Below are positions 7,637 to 16,615 of a DNA stretch of 64,000 bases, one piece after another (position 1 is the stretch's first letter; each line of letters starts with the position of its first letter). This DNA comes from Litorimonas sp. (GTDB lineage Bacteria > Pseudomonadota > Alphaproteobacteria > Caulobacterales > Maricaulaceae), in contig JAPYSU010000002.1 of NCBI GenBank assembly GCA_029936425.1, forward strand, positions 244,467-308,466, in the 5' to 3' direction. The notes under the pieces were generated by a model. The model saw only the letters and a program-made list of their open reading frames with translations. It ran no database searches and was not told the origin of the DNA. The translations under genes and the position numbers were made by a program.

Positions 7637-9348
7637 CCCTAAAACATAAATTGCTTGTCAGCCTCACTCTCATACTAACAGCCTGCCAAGGCGGCCAGGA
7701 TGAAAAGGCCCATGATCACGCGGCCATGCAAGCCGGGAAAACCGATATGTCTTCGGCTGAAATGTCTACTGCAGAAACAGGCCAATATACTTGCCCTATG
7801 CATCCGCACTATATTTCTTCAGATCCTGACGGTTCCTGCCCAATTTGCGGAATGGATCTCGTCCCTGTTTCCGGCGGAGCTTCTGATAGTGGAGGCATCG
7901 CCGTTTCCCCAGAAATGATTCAAACGATGGGTATCCGCACCGTAAAAGTCGGAACATTTGACTTATCAAGTTCTCTTCGGGCTTTTGGCACAGTAGAGCC
8001 TAATACACGCCTTGAAACGATGGCCGCCTCTCGTTTGGAAGGTTGGATCGACAACTTAACAGTCAGAGCTGAAGGCGATATTGTTCGAAGGGGGGAGCGC
8101 CTCTATTACATTTACGCACCCGATTTGATAGCGGCGCAAAAAGACTTTCTAGCGTCACTTCAAATCGGCAATGAACGCCGCATAGAGTCCGTTCGTCAAC
8201 GACTAAAGTCCAAAGGCATGCAGCAAAGCCTCATCCGGAGAGTCGAAACTGAAAAAGCAGTCATAGAAAGAATTCCAATCTATTCCGAAAGCGCCGGAGT
8301 TGTAACAGAGCTCATGGTCAGGGACGGAGATTACATTAAACCGGGCGACCCTATCATGCGGCTTCAGTCTTACGAGAAAATTTGGGTGGTCGCGTCTGTC
8401 CCGGAGTCACAACTCTCCCAAATTTCTGTCGGCCAAGAGGCAGATTTACAATTTGAAAGCGCGCCAGAGGCAAATCAGTCAGCTCTGGTTGACTATATTT
8501 ACCCAACAATTGACAGCAAAACTCGCACTGCGGATGTGCGCCTGAGTGTCGACAATTCAGAAGGAGTTCTGCGGCCGGGAGCATATGCCAATATTGTTTT
8601 CGATAGCGCTGAGTCCGCAATGAAGAGCGAAAAAATGGCCGTTCCGACACAGGCTATTTTATACGACTCTCGCGGCGCACATGTCATCATCGCCTTGGGC
8701 GACGGGCGATTTGAATCTCGTGAGATCCGCGTTGGACGGACAACCAACGGCCGCACTGAAATTCTCTCAGGCCTAAAGAGCGGAGAAACTGTCGTGGCAA
8801 GTGGTCAGTTTATGCTTGATTCAGAAGCTAATCTTCGAGACGGTTTCTCTAAAGTTTCGGGAACATCCCTCGATTATGATCCGAATACGCCCCTTTCAGA
8901 CTTACCTATCAATGAGTCCGTATTAAGTCAGATTGATCATATTGTTGACACGGCTTTGTACTTTCACGAAGCCATTATTGACGGATATGAAATTGATCCA
9001 TATTTTCTTGATCCAACTCTAAAACTTATAAATGATCTTGAAATCCGCTTTCAGGAGTCTCGACTTTCTCCAATCTTGAAGAACGCGGAACAGGCAATTT
9101 CCGCGGCGCAAGAGGCAAAATCAGGTCAGGCTCTAGTCAACCAGCTCGCCAGCCTAATGACCGCTCTCGATCCTTGGCTTACGCTCGGCGTGCCGTCTCA
9201 TTACAACTCCAAGGGACTTGTGTTCTATAGCGACATGAAGACTGGCAGACTTTGGCTTCAGGAGAAAGGGCTCCCAGCCAATCCTTATTCAAATGATATA
9301 GCCAATGAAATTGCCTGGCCTGATCCTATGGAAGGCAAAACTCCATGA
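7633..9348 (+). CDS. cusB: CusB-like periplasmic adaptor lipoprotein with heavy-metal-binding domain
   Basis: 571 residues, longer than a standard CusB. Parts in order: signal peptide with lipobox LTAC (Cys18); a His/Met stretch (DHAAMQ); a heavy-metal-binding domain with YTCPMHPH near 52 and CPICGMDLVPV near 71; the membrane-fusion core with barrel-sandwich, hairpin and beta-barrel (about 90-410); and an extra helical tail (about 430-560) resembling the DUF3347-type domain fused to some copper adaptors. It links the inner-membrane pump to the TolC-like channel and hands metal over. It overlaps both neighbours by four bases (ATGA), so tolC-cusB-cusA are tightly coupled. Copper or silver is the best substrate guess from context. 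Confidence 0.88.
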   Translation: MTLKHKLLVSLTLILTACQGGQDEKAHDHAAMQAGKTDMSSAEMSTAETGQYTCPMHPHYISSDPDGSCPICGMDLVPVSGGASDSGGIAVSPEMIQTMGIRTVKVGTFDLSSSLRAFGTVEPNTRLETMAASRLEGWIDNLTVRAEGDIVRRGERLYYIYAPDLIAAQKDFLASLQIGNERRIESVRQRLKSKGMQQSLIRRVETEKAVIERIPIYSESAGVVTELMVRDGDYIKPGDPIMRLQSYEKIWVVASVPESQLSQISVGQEADLQFESAPEANQSALVDYIYPTIDSKTRTADVRLSVDNSEGVLRPGAYANIVFDSAESAMKSEKMAVPTQAILYDSRGAHVIIALGDGRFESREIRVGRTTNGRTEILSGLKSGETVVASGQFMLDSEANLRDGFSKVSGTSLDYDPNTPLSDLPINESVLSQIDHIVDTALYFHEAIIDGYEIDPYFLDPTLKLINDLEIRFQESRLSPILKNAEQAISAAQEAKSGQALVNQLASLMTALDPWLTLGVPSHYNSKGLVFYSDMKTGRLWLQEKGLPANPYSNDIANEIAWPDPMEGKTP

Positions 9349-12300
9349 GCTCCTTTGAACCCGATGATCTGGCTGGCAAAGATCCGTCCAAATCCGCTAT
9401 TGCCCGTCTGATTGGATGGTCCGTCTCCAATCAATTGATAATTTTAGTCCTTGCTATCACATTAGCCATCGGCGGTTGGTTGTCGCTTAAAAATACGCCG
9501 CTGGATGCAGTGCCGGATCTGACGGACACACAGGTCATAATTAAAACCGAGTTTCCCGGACAATCGCCTCAAATCGTCGAGGATTTAGTCACTTATCCTT
9601 TGTCGACCAACTTGCTCGGCTTGCCTAAGACCAAGGACGTTCGAGGCTCATCCATGTTCGGAACCAGTTTCGTCTATGTCATTTTTGAAGATAGCGTCGA
9701 TCCGTATTGGGCCCGGTCCCGCGTTGTCGAAGCCTTGTCCCGACTGGGATCTGAATTACCCGAAAATGCTGTGCCTCAAATAGGTCCAGACGCGACGGGG
9801 GTGGGATGGGTTTATCAATACGCCCTTGTCGATAAGAGCGGGAATACTGATCTGGCAGACCTCCGAAGTCTGCAGGACTGGTTCATCAAATTAGAGCTTT
9901 CCGGCGTAGAAGGCGTCGCGGAAATTGCGTCCGTCGGCGGGTTTGAGCGAGAGTATCAAGTCCTAATAGATCCGAATAAACTGCGGTCTTATGACATATC
10001 CATTGCTGAGCTTGCGCGCCTCATTCGCGCAGCCAGTAGCGAGGTCGGGGGCCGCGTCCTCGAACAAGGCGAAACGGAATACGTCATCCGTTCATCCGGG
10101 TATGTGAAAAAAGCGAGCGATCTAGAAAATGTGGTGGTGCTCGCAGAGGGCGGCGCTCCCGTCTTATTGTCCGATGTCGCCCGTATTGTTGAAGGCCCGG
10201 CCTTGCGCCGCGGAGTGGTCGAATTAAATGGCGAAGGCGAGACCGTCGCAGGGATTGTGGTCATGCGGGACGGAGAAAACGCCCTGGAAGTAATTGATCG
10301 CGTTAAAGAAAAATTGACAGAGCTAGAGCGCGGACTGCCGGAAGGTGTTGAAGTGGTCACCGTCTACGATCGCGCGCCTCTCATTGAAGGCGCCGTCTCC
10401 TATCTGGAAGATAAACTAATAGAGGAAGGGATTGTCGTCGCTCTGGTCATTCTCATTTTCTTACTTCATTTTCGCGCCGCTTTTGTTGCCGTCATTACAC
10501 TCCCTCTCGGCGTATTGGGGGCTTTCGTGATAATGTCGGCTCAAGGCGTTACCGCAAATATCATGTCGCTTGGCGGCATAGCTATTGCGGTCGGAGCCAT
10601 GGTGGATGCCTCTATTGTTATGGTTGAAAATGGAGTCCGGAAACTTTCGGATATAGAAGGGAAACCAGATGATAAGACCCGCCGCCGTGTTTTGGTGGAA
10701 GCAGCCCAAGAAGTCGGCCCTGGCCTGTTCTTCTCACTGCTTATTATTGTCGTCTCTTTCCTCCCGGTTTTTGCGCTGACGGGCGAGAGTTACCGATTAT
10801 TCTCGCCTTTGGCTTTCACTAAAACCTATGCCATGGCATTCGGGGCCTTGCTTTCTGTAACTCTTATTCCAGTTCTAATGATTTGGCTATTGCGTGGGAA
10901 AATGCGCGCCGAATCGACTAATCCGGTCAACCGTTTTTTTGTGTGGATATACAAACCTGTTCTATGGGTAGCCCTTAAATTCAAATGGGTAACAATAGGT
11001 GTCACCTTACTCATTTCCTTCAGTGTCATCCTTCCAGCACAGAAGCTGGGAACAGAGTTTATGCCGGCTTTATATGAAGGGGAGCTGCTTTATATGCCCA
11101 CCACTTTACCGGGGGTCTCAGCGACGAAAATGCGAGAAATCCTGGGCCAAACCAACCGTGTGATTTCAACAGTTCCAGAAGTCGAGTCTGTTTTTGGTAA
11201 AGCTGGCCGGGCCGATACGGCGACGGACCCTGCCCCACTCACCATGATTGAAAGCTGGATCAGACTGAAGCCAAAATCTAAATGGCGCGCCAATATGACA
11301 TCAGATGATATTGTTGATGATCTCAATAGCCGCCTTCAAATGCCGGGGCTTGTTAATAGTTGGGGTTACCCCATCAAAATCCGTATGGATATGGTTTCAA
11401 CCGGCGTGCGGACTCCCATTGGTATTAAAGTGACAGGAGACGATCTGAAAGAAATTGAAAAAATTGCGCGCGAAATTGAAACTGTTGTAACGGACATTCC
11501 TGGCACGCGTTCAGCTTTTGCAGATCGTGTATTAGGGGGGAAATATTTAGAGATATTGCCAGATCGTTCCGAGCTGGCGCGCCGCAATATTGATATGGGC
11601 ACGTTTCAATCTGTTATTCAAACCGCCCTCGGCGGTCTGGCTCTTGCAGAATCCGTGCAAGGGCGAGAACGCTATAATATTATGTTGCGTTATGAACGGG
11701 CTTTCCGGGAAACCGGGGAAGACCTTGAGAACATTCTTATTCCTACACCGACGGGCGCACATATACCGCTGGATGAAGTCGCAGATATATCTTACGCTGA
11801 AGGGCCGCCCATGATCCGATCAGAAAATGCGCGACTGACAGGCTGGGTATTTGTCGATATTTCAGGTCGGGATCTTGGAGGCTATGTCTCTGAAGCCAGA
11901 GATATTGTTTCTCAAGCCATTACTTTGCCTCCAGGTTATGCAGTAGAATGGTCAGGACAATATGAACAATTACAAAGAGCCAAGGATCGATTGAATATCG
12001 CAATTCCCGCTGCAATCGGTCTTATTTTCCTTCTACTCATGCTTCATTTTGGACGCATTGACCGGACACTTATTATTATGCTCTCATTACCCTTTGGACT
12101 TATCGGTGGTTTATGGGCTGTTTACCTCGCGGGATATAATTTATCCGTTGCAGTCGCCGTCGGTTTTATCGCTTTGGGGGGCATTGCTGTCGAGACAGCT
12201 GTCGTGATGTTGCTCTATATCGATCAGCAGGTTCGAACCGATAAGCCGAAAACAAAATCCGACCTTTTTGACGCTGTCAGTCAGGGTGCCGCCTTGAGGG

Positions 12301-12539
12301 TTCGGCCAAAACTCATGACGGTTACCACCATCATGGCGGGACTGGCTCCGATATTTATAACCGAAGGGCTCGGATCTGATGTTATGAGGCGCATTGCCCT
12401 GCCAATGCTGGGCGGCATGGTATCCACCACAGTTCTGACGCTTATTGTCATTCCTGTGATTTATTTTATCTGGGTTGGACGACACCTCCCAAAACAAAAT
12501 CTTCTCTCTCATGCAAGCTTAGAAGGAGACAAAGCATGA
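9345..12539 (+). CDS. cusA: CusA/CzcA-type heavy-metal efflux RND pump
   Basis: 1064 residues with the RND layout: a first membrane helix near residue 30, a large periplasmic loop, membrane helices 2-7 (about 340-540), a second loop, and helices 8-12 up to residue 1045. The family block for the heavy-metal branch, GAMVDASIVMVENG, with the proton-relay Asp, lies near residue 420, and the early block TEFPGQSPQIVEDLVTYPL matches CusA/CzcA. The periplasmic segment has several methionines, in keeping with Cu(I)/Ag(I), but the exact relay methionines were not aligned. It is the motor of the efflux complex with the two preceding genes and probably receives copper from the CusF-like protein, whose ATG overlaps its stop. 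Confidence 0.92.
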   Translation: MSSFEPDDLAGKDPSKSAIARLIGWSVSNQLIILVLAITLAIGGWLSLKNTPLDAVPDLTDTQVIIKTEFPGQSPQIVEDLVTYPLSTNLLGLPKTKDVRGSSMFGTSFVYVIFEDSVDPYWARSRVVEALSRLGSELPENAVPQIGPDATGVGWVYQYALVDKSGNTDLADLRSLQDWFIKLELSGVEGVAEIASVGGFEREYQVLIDPNKLRSYDISIAELARLIRAASSEVGGRVLEQGETEYVIRSSGYVKKASDLENVVVLAEGGAPVLLSDVARIVEGPALRRGVVELNGEGETVAGIVVMRDGENALEVIDRVKEKLTELERGLPEGVEVVTVYDRAPLIEGAVSYLEDKLIEEGIVVALVILIFLLHFRAAFVAVITLPLGVLGAFVIMSAQGVTANIMSLGGIAIAVGAMVDASIVMVENGVRKLSDIEGKPDDKTRRRVLVEAAQEVGPGLFFSLLIIVVSFLPVFALTGESYRLFSPLAFTKTYAMAFGALLSVTLIPVLMIWLLRGKMRAESTNPVNRFFVWIYKPVLWVALKFKWVTIGVTLLISFSVILPAQKLGTEFMPALYEGELLYMPTTLPGVSATKMREILGQTNRVISTVPEVESVFGKAGRADTATDPAPLTMIESWIRLKPKSKWRANMTSDDIVDDLNSRLQMPGLVNSWGYPIKIRMDMVSTGVRTPIGIKVTGDDLKEIEKIAREIETVVTDIPGTRSAFADRVLGGKYLEILPDRSELARRNIDMGTFQSVIQTALGGLALAESVQGRERYNIMLRYERAFRETGEDLENILIPTPTGAHIPLDEVADISYAEGPPMIRSENARLTGWVFVDISGRDLGGYVSEARDIVSQAITLPPGYAVEWSGQYEQLQRAKDRLNIAIPAAIGLIFLLLMLHFGRIDRTLIIMLSLPFGLIGGLWAVYLAGYNLSVAVAVGFIALGGIAVETAVVMLLYIDQQVRTDKPKTKSDLFDAVSQGAALRVRPKLMTVTTIMAGLAPIFITEGLGSDVMRRIALPMLGGMVSTTVLTLIVIPVIYFIWVGRHLPKQNLLSHASLEGDKA

Positions 12540-12958
12540 AACATATTTCCAAACTGGCTATAACCGCTCTCGCCATTCTGCCCCTCGCGTCATGTGGAGG
12601 AGAAAATACAGAGAAAACAGAGAAAATGGATCACTCAAACATGACCCATTCAGATTCCGCCAAAATGAACGTGACGAATGAGACAGGCCATACAAAGGGA
12701 ATCATTATGTCAATCAGTCCAGATGGCAACGTGGCGACCATCAATCATCAAGCAATAGAAAGTGTCGGCATGAACGCGATGACAATGGGTTTCGGCGTTA
12801 CGTCAGAAGTGGATTTGTCGGAATTCTCCAAAGGCGACAACGTCAGCTTCATGATCAAAAAGGGACGCGATAATAGCTACCGGATTATTGCTATTTGCAA
12901 TACCGACCTAGAAGGAAATGAGTGTTTGAATTCCATTATGGATCATAACGACCACTAA
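12536..12958 (+). CDS. cusF: CusF-like periplasmic copper-binding lipoprotein
   Basis: 140 residues. A lipobox LASC (Cys20) suggests a lipoprotein, followed by a Met/His-rich linker (MDHSNMTHSD) and a CusF-type beta-barrel of about 70 residues. The metal block reads GMNAMTMGF near residues 80-88. The two methionines of the family MTM motif are there, but the tryptophan that caps Cu(I) in E. coli CusF is replaced by a non-aromatic residue. It should load copper onto the CusA/CusB pump. The start overlaps the pump stop by four bases. The C-terminus has two extra cysteines (ICNTDLEGNEC) and ends DHNDH, possible additional ligands. Confidence 0.85.
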   Translation: MKHISKLAITALAILPLASCGGENTEKTEKMDHSNMTHSDSAKMNVTNETGHTKGIIMSISPDGNVATINHQAIESVGMNAMTMGFGVTSEVDLSEFSKGDNVSFMIKKGRDNSYRIIAICNTDLEGNECLNSIMDHNDH

Positions 12959-12967
12959 TCATGACGC

Positions 12968-12989
12968 GCCTTTGGCCAAGGCCAAAGGC
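12968..12989. repeat. Perfect 10-bp hairpin between cusF-like and PepSY genes
   Basis: GCCTTTGGCC, two-base loop, GGCCAAAGGC. It starts 9 bases after the cusF-like stop and ends 23 bases before the PepSY start. No T-run follows directly, so it is more likely an mRNA-stabilising or attenuating hairpin than a full terminator. Confidence 0.6.
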
Positions 12990-13012
12990 TATTGGTATTT
13001 TGGGAGGGATAT

Positions 13013-13744
13013 ATGAAGACAGCTATATTAAACCGAAACTTGCGGAAACTTCACCTATGGTTTGGGATCGGAATAGGACTGCAACTTGGACTTTGGCTCA
13101 TATCAGGCCTCTTCATGACAATTTTCCCGATTGATGAAGTGCGGGGCACTCATTTAAGAACAGCCGATGTTCAGCAAAATATTTCATGGAAAGAGGATCT
13201 CCTCCCTATCTCCACACTACTTGCGGCCCAAAATAATCAGCCTCACACAATATCTCTGAAAATGATTGCGGGCGACCCGATTTATATTTTGGAGTCGACA
13301 GGTCTGAAACAAGTCATTGATGCCAGAACTGGCGCGCCCCGTTTGCCCATTGATGAAACACTCGCAAAACAAATTGCTTCTCGAAATTATGCTGGCGGCG
13401 GCGCGGTCAGTGAAACAGCCTTTTTTAAAGACAACGCTCCACGCGAATATGGTGGTCACGGGCCGGTCTGGCGGATTGATTTCAGCAAACCTGATATGGC
13501 CAGCTTTTATGTTGAGGCCATGACAGGTGATGTCAAAGCCGTACGCACGGGCCTCTGGCGTGTATTTGATTTCATGTGGGGCCTTCACATTATGGATTGG
13601 ACCACTCGGGAAAACTTTAATTCCTGGTGGATCAAATCTGTGGCAGGCCTTGCTGTCTTTTTCTTTTTCACCGGCCTAGGACTAGCCATTCTCAGATTAA
13701 AGACCTCTCACACGCGACGCCGTAATTCCAAGCGAAGAGCTTAA
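13013..13744 (+). CDS. PepSY-domain membrane protein
   Basis: 243 residues. The start is chosen at the ATG behind a strong GGGAGGG (13002-13008) rather than seven codons upstream. A hydrophobic segment (about residues 18-38) is followed by a periplasmic part with PepSY-like stretches (MIAGDPIYILESTG; FSKPDMASFYVEAMTGDVKAV), and a second membrane segment near 215-235 precedes a basic tail. It resembles the short PepSY_TM proteins linked to iron or copper reduction and uptake. The histidines in GLHIMDW and REYGGHGPVW could bind haem or metal. It closes the rightward copper operon; the hairpin before it may lower its expression relative to the pump genes. Function is inferred from position only. 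Confidence 0.72.
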   Translation: MKTAILNRNLRKLHLWFGIGIGLQLGLWLISGLFMTIFPIDEVRGTHLRTADVQQNISWKEDLLPISTLLAAQNNQPHTISLKMIAGDPIYILESTGLKQVIDARTGAPRLPIDETLAKQIASRNYAGGGAVSETAFFKDNAPREYGGHGPVWRIDFSKPDMASFYVEAMTGDVKAVRTGLWRVFDFMWGLHIMDWTTRENFNSWWIKSVAGLAVFFFFTGLGLAILRLKTSHTRRRNSKRRA

Positions 13745-13863
13745 TCGCGATCGCTACATTACCTTGCGCCAAATATCGCTTTCTTTGGACTCAAGGCCCA
13801 GGATGCGGCCTCGCGATTGGATATTAATAATCGCATGGGCGCAACACGAGGGAGTTACATGAC

Positions 13864-15030
13864 ATGGCCCATATTTTCCGTCATAACAGATATATGAAAG
13901 CACATTCCTTCCAGACGGTTTCCGATATTCGAATTGAAAATGGAGGCGCGGCGAAGCTTGATCAATATGTGGACGGGCTTTGCAAAAATAAACGTGTGGC
14001 GGTCATCACGGATAAAGGCGTCGCTTCGCTCGGCCTCATGGAGGCTGGTCTCGCCGCGCTCCGAGACGCCGGATATAAGGTCATGGTGTTTGACGACGTT
14101 GTGGCAGACCCGCCTGAAGCGGTTGTCCTTAAAGGCGTTGAAGCTGTGAAAGACTTTCAAGCGGGGCTCATTATCGGCTTTGGCGGCGGCAGCCCGATGG
14201 ATACAGCCAAGGTCATTGCCTATATGGCCGCGCATGACCGTCCTATCAAAGAGGTTTACGGCGTCGGTAAGGCGACGGGGAAACGTCTTCCACTCATGCT
14301 TATCCCGACGACCTCCGGCACGGGATCGGAAGTGACCAATGTCGCCATCATCACCACGGGCGAAACGGAGAAAAGCGGTATTGTGGCGGACGCGCTTTAT
14401 GCTGACCGCGTCTTGCTGGACAGCGCGCTGACGGTGGGCCTTCCGAAATCTATCACGGCGGCGACAGGCATCGACGCGATGGTCCACGCCATTGAAGCTT
14501 ATACGTCGGTCAAACAAAAGAACCCGATTTCGGACGCGTTAGCGCTCACCGCGCTTGGAAAGCTTCGCAACTCTATCGTTCAGGCCTGTAACCACCCCGA
14601 TGACCTTGAGGCACGTGAAACCATGCTTATCGGCGCCATGCTCGCCGGGCAGGCCTTTTCCAACGCCCCGGTCGGCGCGGTTCACGCCCTCGCCTATCCG
14701 CTCGGCGGTTTCTTCCATGTGCCGCACGGCCTCTCCAATGCGCTCGTTCTGACCGAAGTTCTGAAATATAATCAGTCCAAAGCCGATGAATGGTATGGCG
14801 AGATTGCAGGGAGCCTGGGTCTTGGAGCAAAGAGCGGCGCGCTGATTGATGACCTTATTCGGATTAAAAATGAAACGGCCGTGCCTCTCACTCTGACCGA
14901 AGTCAACATTCCGGCAGATGCCATCCCGATTATGGCTGAAGACGCAATGACCAAAGACCGCGTTCTTCAGAATAACCCGCGCGCCATGACCTATGACGCC
15001 ACGGTCAAAATCTACGAGACAATTTTATAA
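13864..15030 (+). CDS. Iron-containing alcohol dehydrogenase
   Basis: 388 residues, the standard length of group III NAD(P)-dependent alcohol dehydrogenases. The nucleotide site is GFGGGSPMDTAK (about residue 102), the TSGTGSEVTN block follows near 146, and the metal ligands include Asp and His in GIDAMVHAIEAY and the His pair in PLGGFFHVPHGLSN. The ATG at 13864 has GAGGGAG nine bases upstream; an in-frame ATG at 13894 is possible. Its stop overlaps the start of the thioesterase gene, so they form a two-gene operon. The substrate is unknown; with the thioesterase and the nearby beta-oxidation genes, a medium- or long-chain alcohol or hydroxy acid is plausible. Confidence 0.9.
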   Translation: MAHIFRHNRYMKAHSFQTVSDIRIENGGAAKLDQYVDGLCKNKRVAVITDKGVASLGLMEAGLAALRDAGYKVMVFDDVVADPPEAVVLKGVEAVKDFQAGLIIGFGGGSPMDTAKVIAYMAAHDRPIKEVYGVGKATGKRLPLMLIPTTSGTGSEVTNVAIITTGETEKSGIVADALYADRVLLDSALTVGLPKSITAATGIDAMVHAIEAYTSVKQKNPISDALALTALGKLRNSIVQACNHPDDLEARETMLIGAMLAGQAFSNAPVGAVHALAYPLGGFFHVPHGLSNALVLTEVLKYNQSKADEWYGEIAGSLGLGAKSGALIDDLIRIKNETAVPLTLTEVNIPADAIPIMAEDAMTKDRVLQNNPRAMTYDATVKIYETIL

Positions 15031-15461
15031 TGCGCGCGCATCCGAATAGTCTCTCCGACTACACCCATTTTTTGACTATTCCGACGCGCTGGTCGGATAA
15101 TGATGTTTACGGCCACATCAATAATGCGGTCTATTATTTATATTTCGACACGGTCGTGAACGACTACCTCATTCAAAAAGGCCTGCTCGATATAGAAACG
15201 TCAGATATTATAGGGTTAGTCGTGAAAACAAATTGCGATTATTTTGCGCCCGCCAGTTTTCCGGATGTCATCAAAGCCGGGCTACGGGTTTCGCATATCG
15301 GAAATTCCAGCGTGACCTATGAAATCGGCTTGTTTCGAAATGAAGAGGAAGAAGCCTGCGCACAAGGGCAATTCACCCATGTCTATGTCGACAAACGGTT
15401 CCGCCGTCCGGTCGAGATTTCGGAGGACATGCGCAACGCTTTGAAAAAAATTAAACTCTAA
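15030..15461 (+). CDS. Acyl-CoA thioesterase, hotdog fold
   Basis: 143 residues of the 4-hydroxybenzoyl-CoA thioesterase-like (YbgC/FcbC) class. The signature TRWSDNDVYGHINNAVYYLY near residue 21 carries the catalytic Asp (SDND) and the conserved GHINN, and the rest fits a single hotdog domain. It should hydrolyse acyl-CoA to free acid and CoA in the cytoplasm. The ATG shares its first base with the last base of the dehydrogenase stop codon, so the two are translationally coupled. The acyl chain preferred cannot be read from the sequence. Confidence 0.87.
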   Translation: MRAHPNSLSDYTHFLTIPTRWSDNDVYGHINNAVYYLYFDTVVNDYLIQKGLLDIETSDIIGLVVKTNCDYFAPASFPDVIKAGLRVSHIGNSSVTYEIGLFRNEEEEACAQGQFTHVYVDKRFRRPVEISEDMRNALKKIKL

Positions 15462-15466
15462 AGCCG

Positions 15467-15997
15467 TTACAGTTTTTTGGCGAATTTGGCGCTATGAGGA
15501 TATTTTCCCGAGAGGAGGAAAAACAGGCCGACAGAGACTATGGCGGTAAGGCCTCCCAGCCCAGTGTGAAGCATTCCGATCGGCACGTTGAAATATCCAA
15601 GCCTTACAAAGGTGAAGGCAATTTGCCAAACACCCGCAGAAGCGAGACCAAAATAAGCCCAGACCATACAATGTTGATGAATAACCAGGAAACGTCTACC
15701 GCCGGTTTGTTTATATTTACGGATAGCCCAGACACCCGGGATCAGCGTTGCTAAACTTAGAACAGCGAAGGCATGGAATAAGTTTGGTCCGCTGCTCATG
15801 TCGTACATGATCAGAGCGCTCCCCGAGACAAATAATAGGCATGTCGCCCAAAGCCGTCCTAACCAGCGATGGGGGCGGTCGCCTTTTCTCCGAATGAGAA
15901 TAAAGGGTCCTAAAACAAGAGCAAACAAGGCCGCGGCCAAATGCAGACTTCCCCGTATTGTTTCTGTCCAAAATGCCCATTCCCACCAATTATCCAT
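15467..15997 (-). CDS. DUF2306 membrane protein
   Basis: 176 residues with five hydrophobic segments. Conserved histidines lie near the start (GSLHLAAALFALVLGPFIL), in FLVIHQHCMVWAY and in GMLHTGLGG, the pattern of DUF2306 proteins. Membrane histidines on adjacent helices suggest haem binding, but no role is established for the family. It converges on the thioesterase with only 5 bases between stops and is transcribed alone, with a palindromic A/T-rich sequence (16006-16020) directly before its start. No Shine-Dalgarno is evident, so the start is less certain. Confidence 0.75.
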   Translation of the reverse strand: MDNWWEWAFWTETIRGSLHLAAALFALVLGPFILIRRKGDRPHRWLGRLWATCLLFVSGSALIMYDMSSGPNLFHAFAVLSLATLIPGVWAIRKYKQTGGRRFLVIHQHCMVWAYFGLASAGVWQIAFTFVRLGYFNVPIGMLHTGLGGLTAIVSVGLFFLLSGKYPHSAKFAKKL

Positions 15998-16005
15998 AGT
16001 CTGAT

Positions 16006-16020
16006 GTATATAAAATATAC
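16006..16020 (-). promoter_or_regulatory. Palindromic A/T-rich operator or promoter of the DUF2306 gene
   Basis: GTATAT-AAA-ATATAC, perfect dyad, 8 bases before the DUF2306 start. Reading leftward it overlaps a TATACA-like -10 with TTGCTT 16 bases upstream. This is the pattern of a repressor site laid over a promoter; no regulator is encoded next to it. Confidence 0.35.
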
Positions 16021-16080
16021 TTTGTAAAGCAAACTAATTTTTATATAGGACTGAAATTATGAGAAAACTCATTAATTCAT

Positions 16081-16104
16081 AAAAAAAGCGGCCCAAAGGC
16101 CGCT
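16081..16104 (-). terminator. Intrinsic terminator of the MaoC-SDR-thiolase operon
   Basis: Reading leftward: AGCGGCC, loop TTTG, GGCCGCT, then seven T. It lies 26 bases past the MaoC stop and ends the leftward beta-oxidation operon. Confidence 0.85.
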
Positions 16105-16129
16105 CTTTCATTCTAAAATATCAGATCAA

Positions 16130-16588
16130 TCACCCCGTAAATTGCATGCCCATCCACTGGGCGATCAAAGCCGGTTTTTCGCCGCCTTCGATTTCCACAG
16201 TCACGTCATAGGTAATGAGCACCTGACCGGGACGCTTTTCTTCGACTGCCGCGACAACAAAACGGCCGCGGACTTTGGATCCAGAAGGAACAGGAGCAAG
16301 GAAACGGACTTTATCAAAGCCGTAATTCACGCCCATTTTGACGCCTTCGAGAGTAATAGAAGCTGTCTCTCCCATTTTGACGAGCATGGACAAGGTCAGG
16401 AACCCATGGGCAACCGTCCCGCCAAAAGGCGTCATTTTCGCCATATCCGGATTGATGTGAATGAACTGGTGGTCTTCGGTTACATCTGCGAACTGATTGA
16501 TGCGGTCCTGCTCAATCTTAAGCCAGTCCGAAACGCCGGATTCTTGGCCGATCATGGCTTTGGCTTCTTCAAGTGAGACTGTTTTCAT
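16130..16588 (-). CDS. MaoC-family enoyl-CoA hydratase
   Basis: 152 residues, single hotdog (R)-hydratase domain. The MaoC block is DQ-type: FADVTEDHQFIHINPDMAK near residue 33 supplies the catalytic Asp and His, followed by PFGGTVAHGFLTLSM. It should hydrate trans-2-enoyl-CoA to (R)-3-hydroxyacyl-CoA. It is the last gene of the leftward operon behind the SDR (27-base gap), and this hydratase-plus-SDR pair mirrors the two activities of peroxisomal multifunctional protein 2. An intrinsic terminator follows. It may also act on non-standard chains such as steroid side chains; chain preference is unknown. Confidence 0.88.
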   Translation of the reverse strand: MKTVSLEEAKAMIGQESGVSDWLKIEQDRINQFADVTEDHQFIHINPDMAKMTPFGGTVAHGFLTLSMLVKMGETASITLEGVKMGVNYGFDKVRFLAPVPSGSKVRGRFVVAAVEEKRPGQVLITYDVTVEIEGGEKPALIAQWMGMQFTG

Positions 16589-16615
16589 CGTATTCCCCGT
16601 TTCGGTTTTAATTAT

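Noticed and set aside
13813..13834. GCGATT/AATCGC inverted repeat before the alcohol dehydrogenase
   Set aside because: Only six base pairs with a 10-base loop and no link to a known regulator; probably chance.
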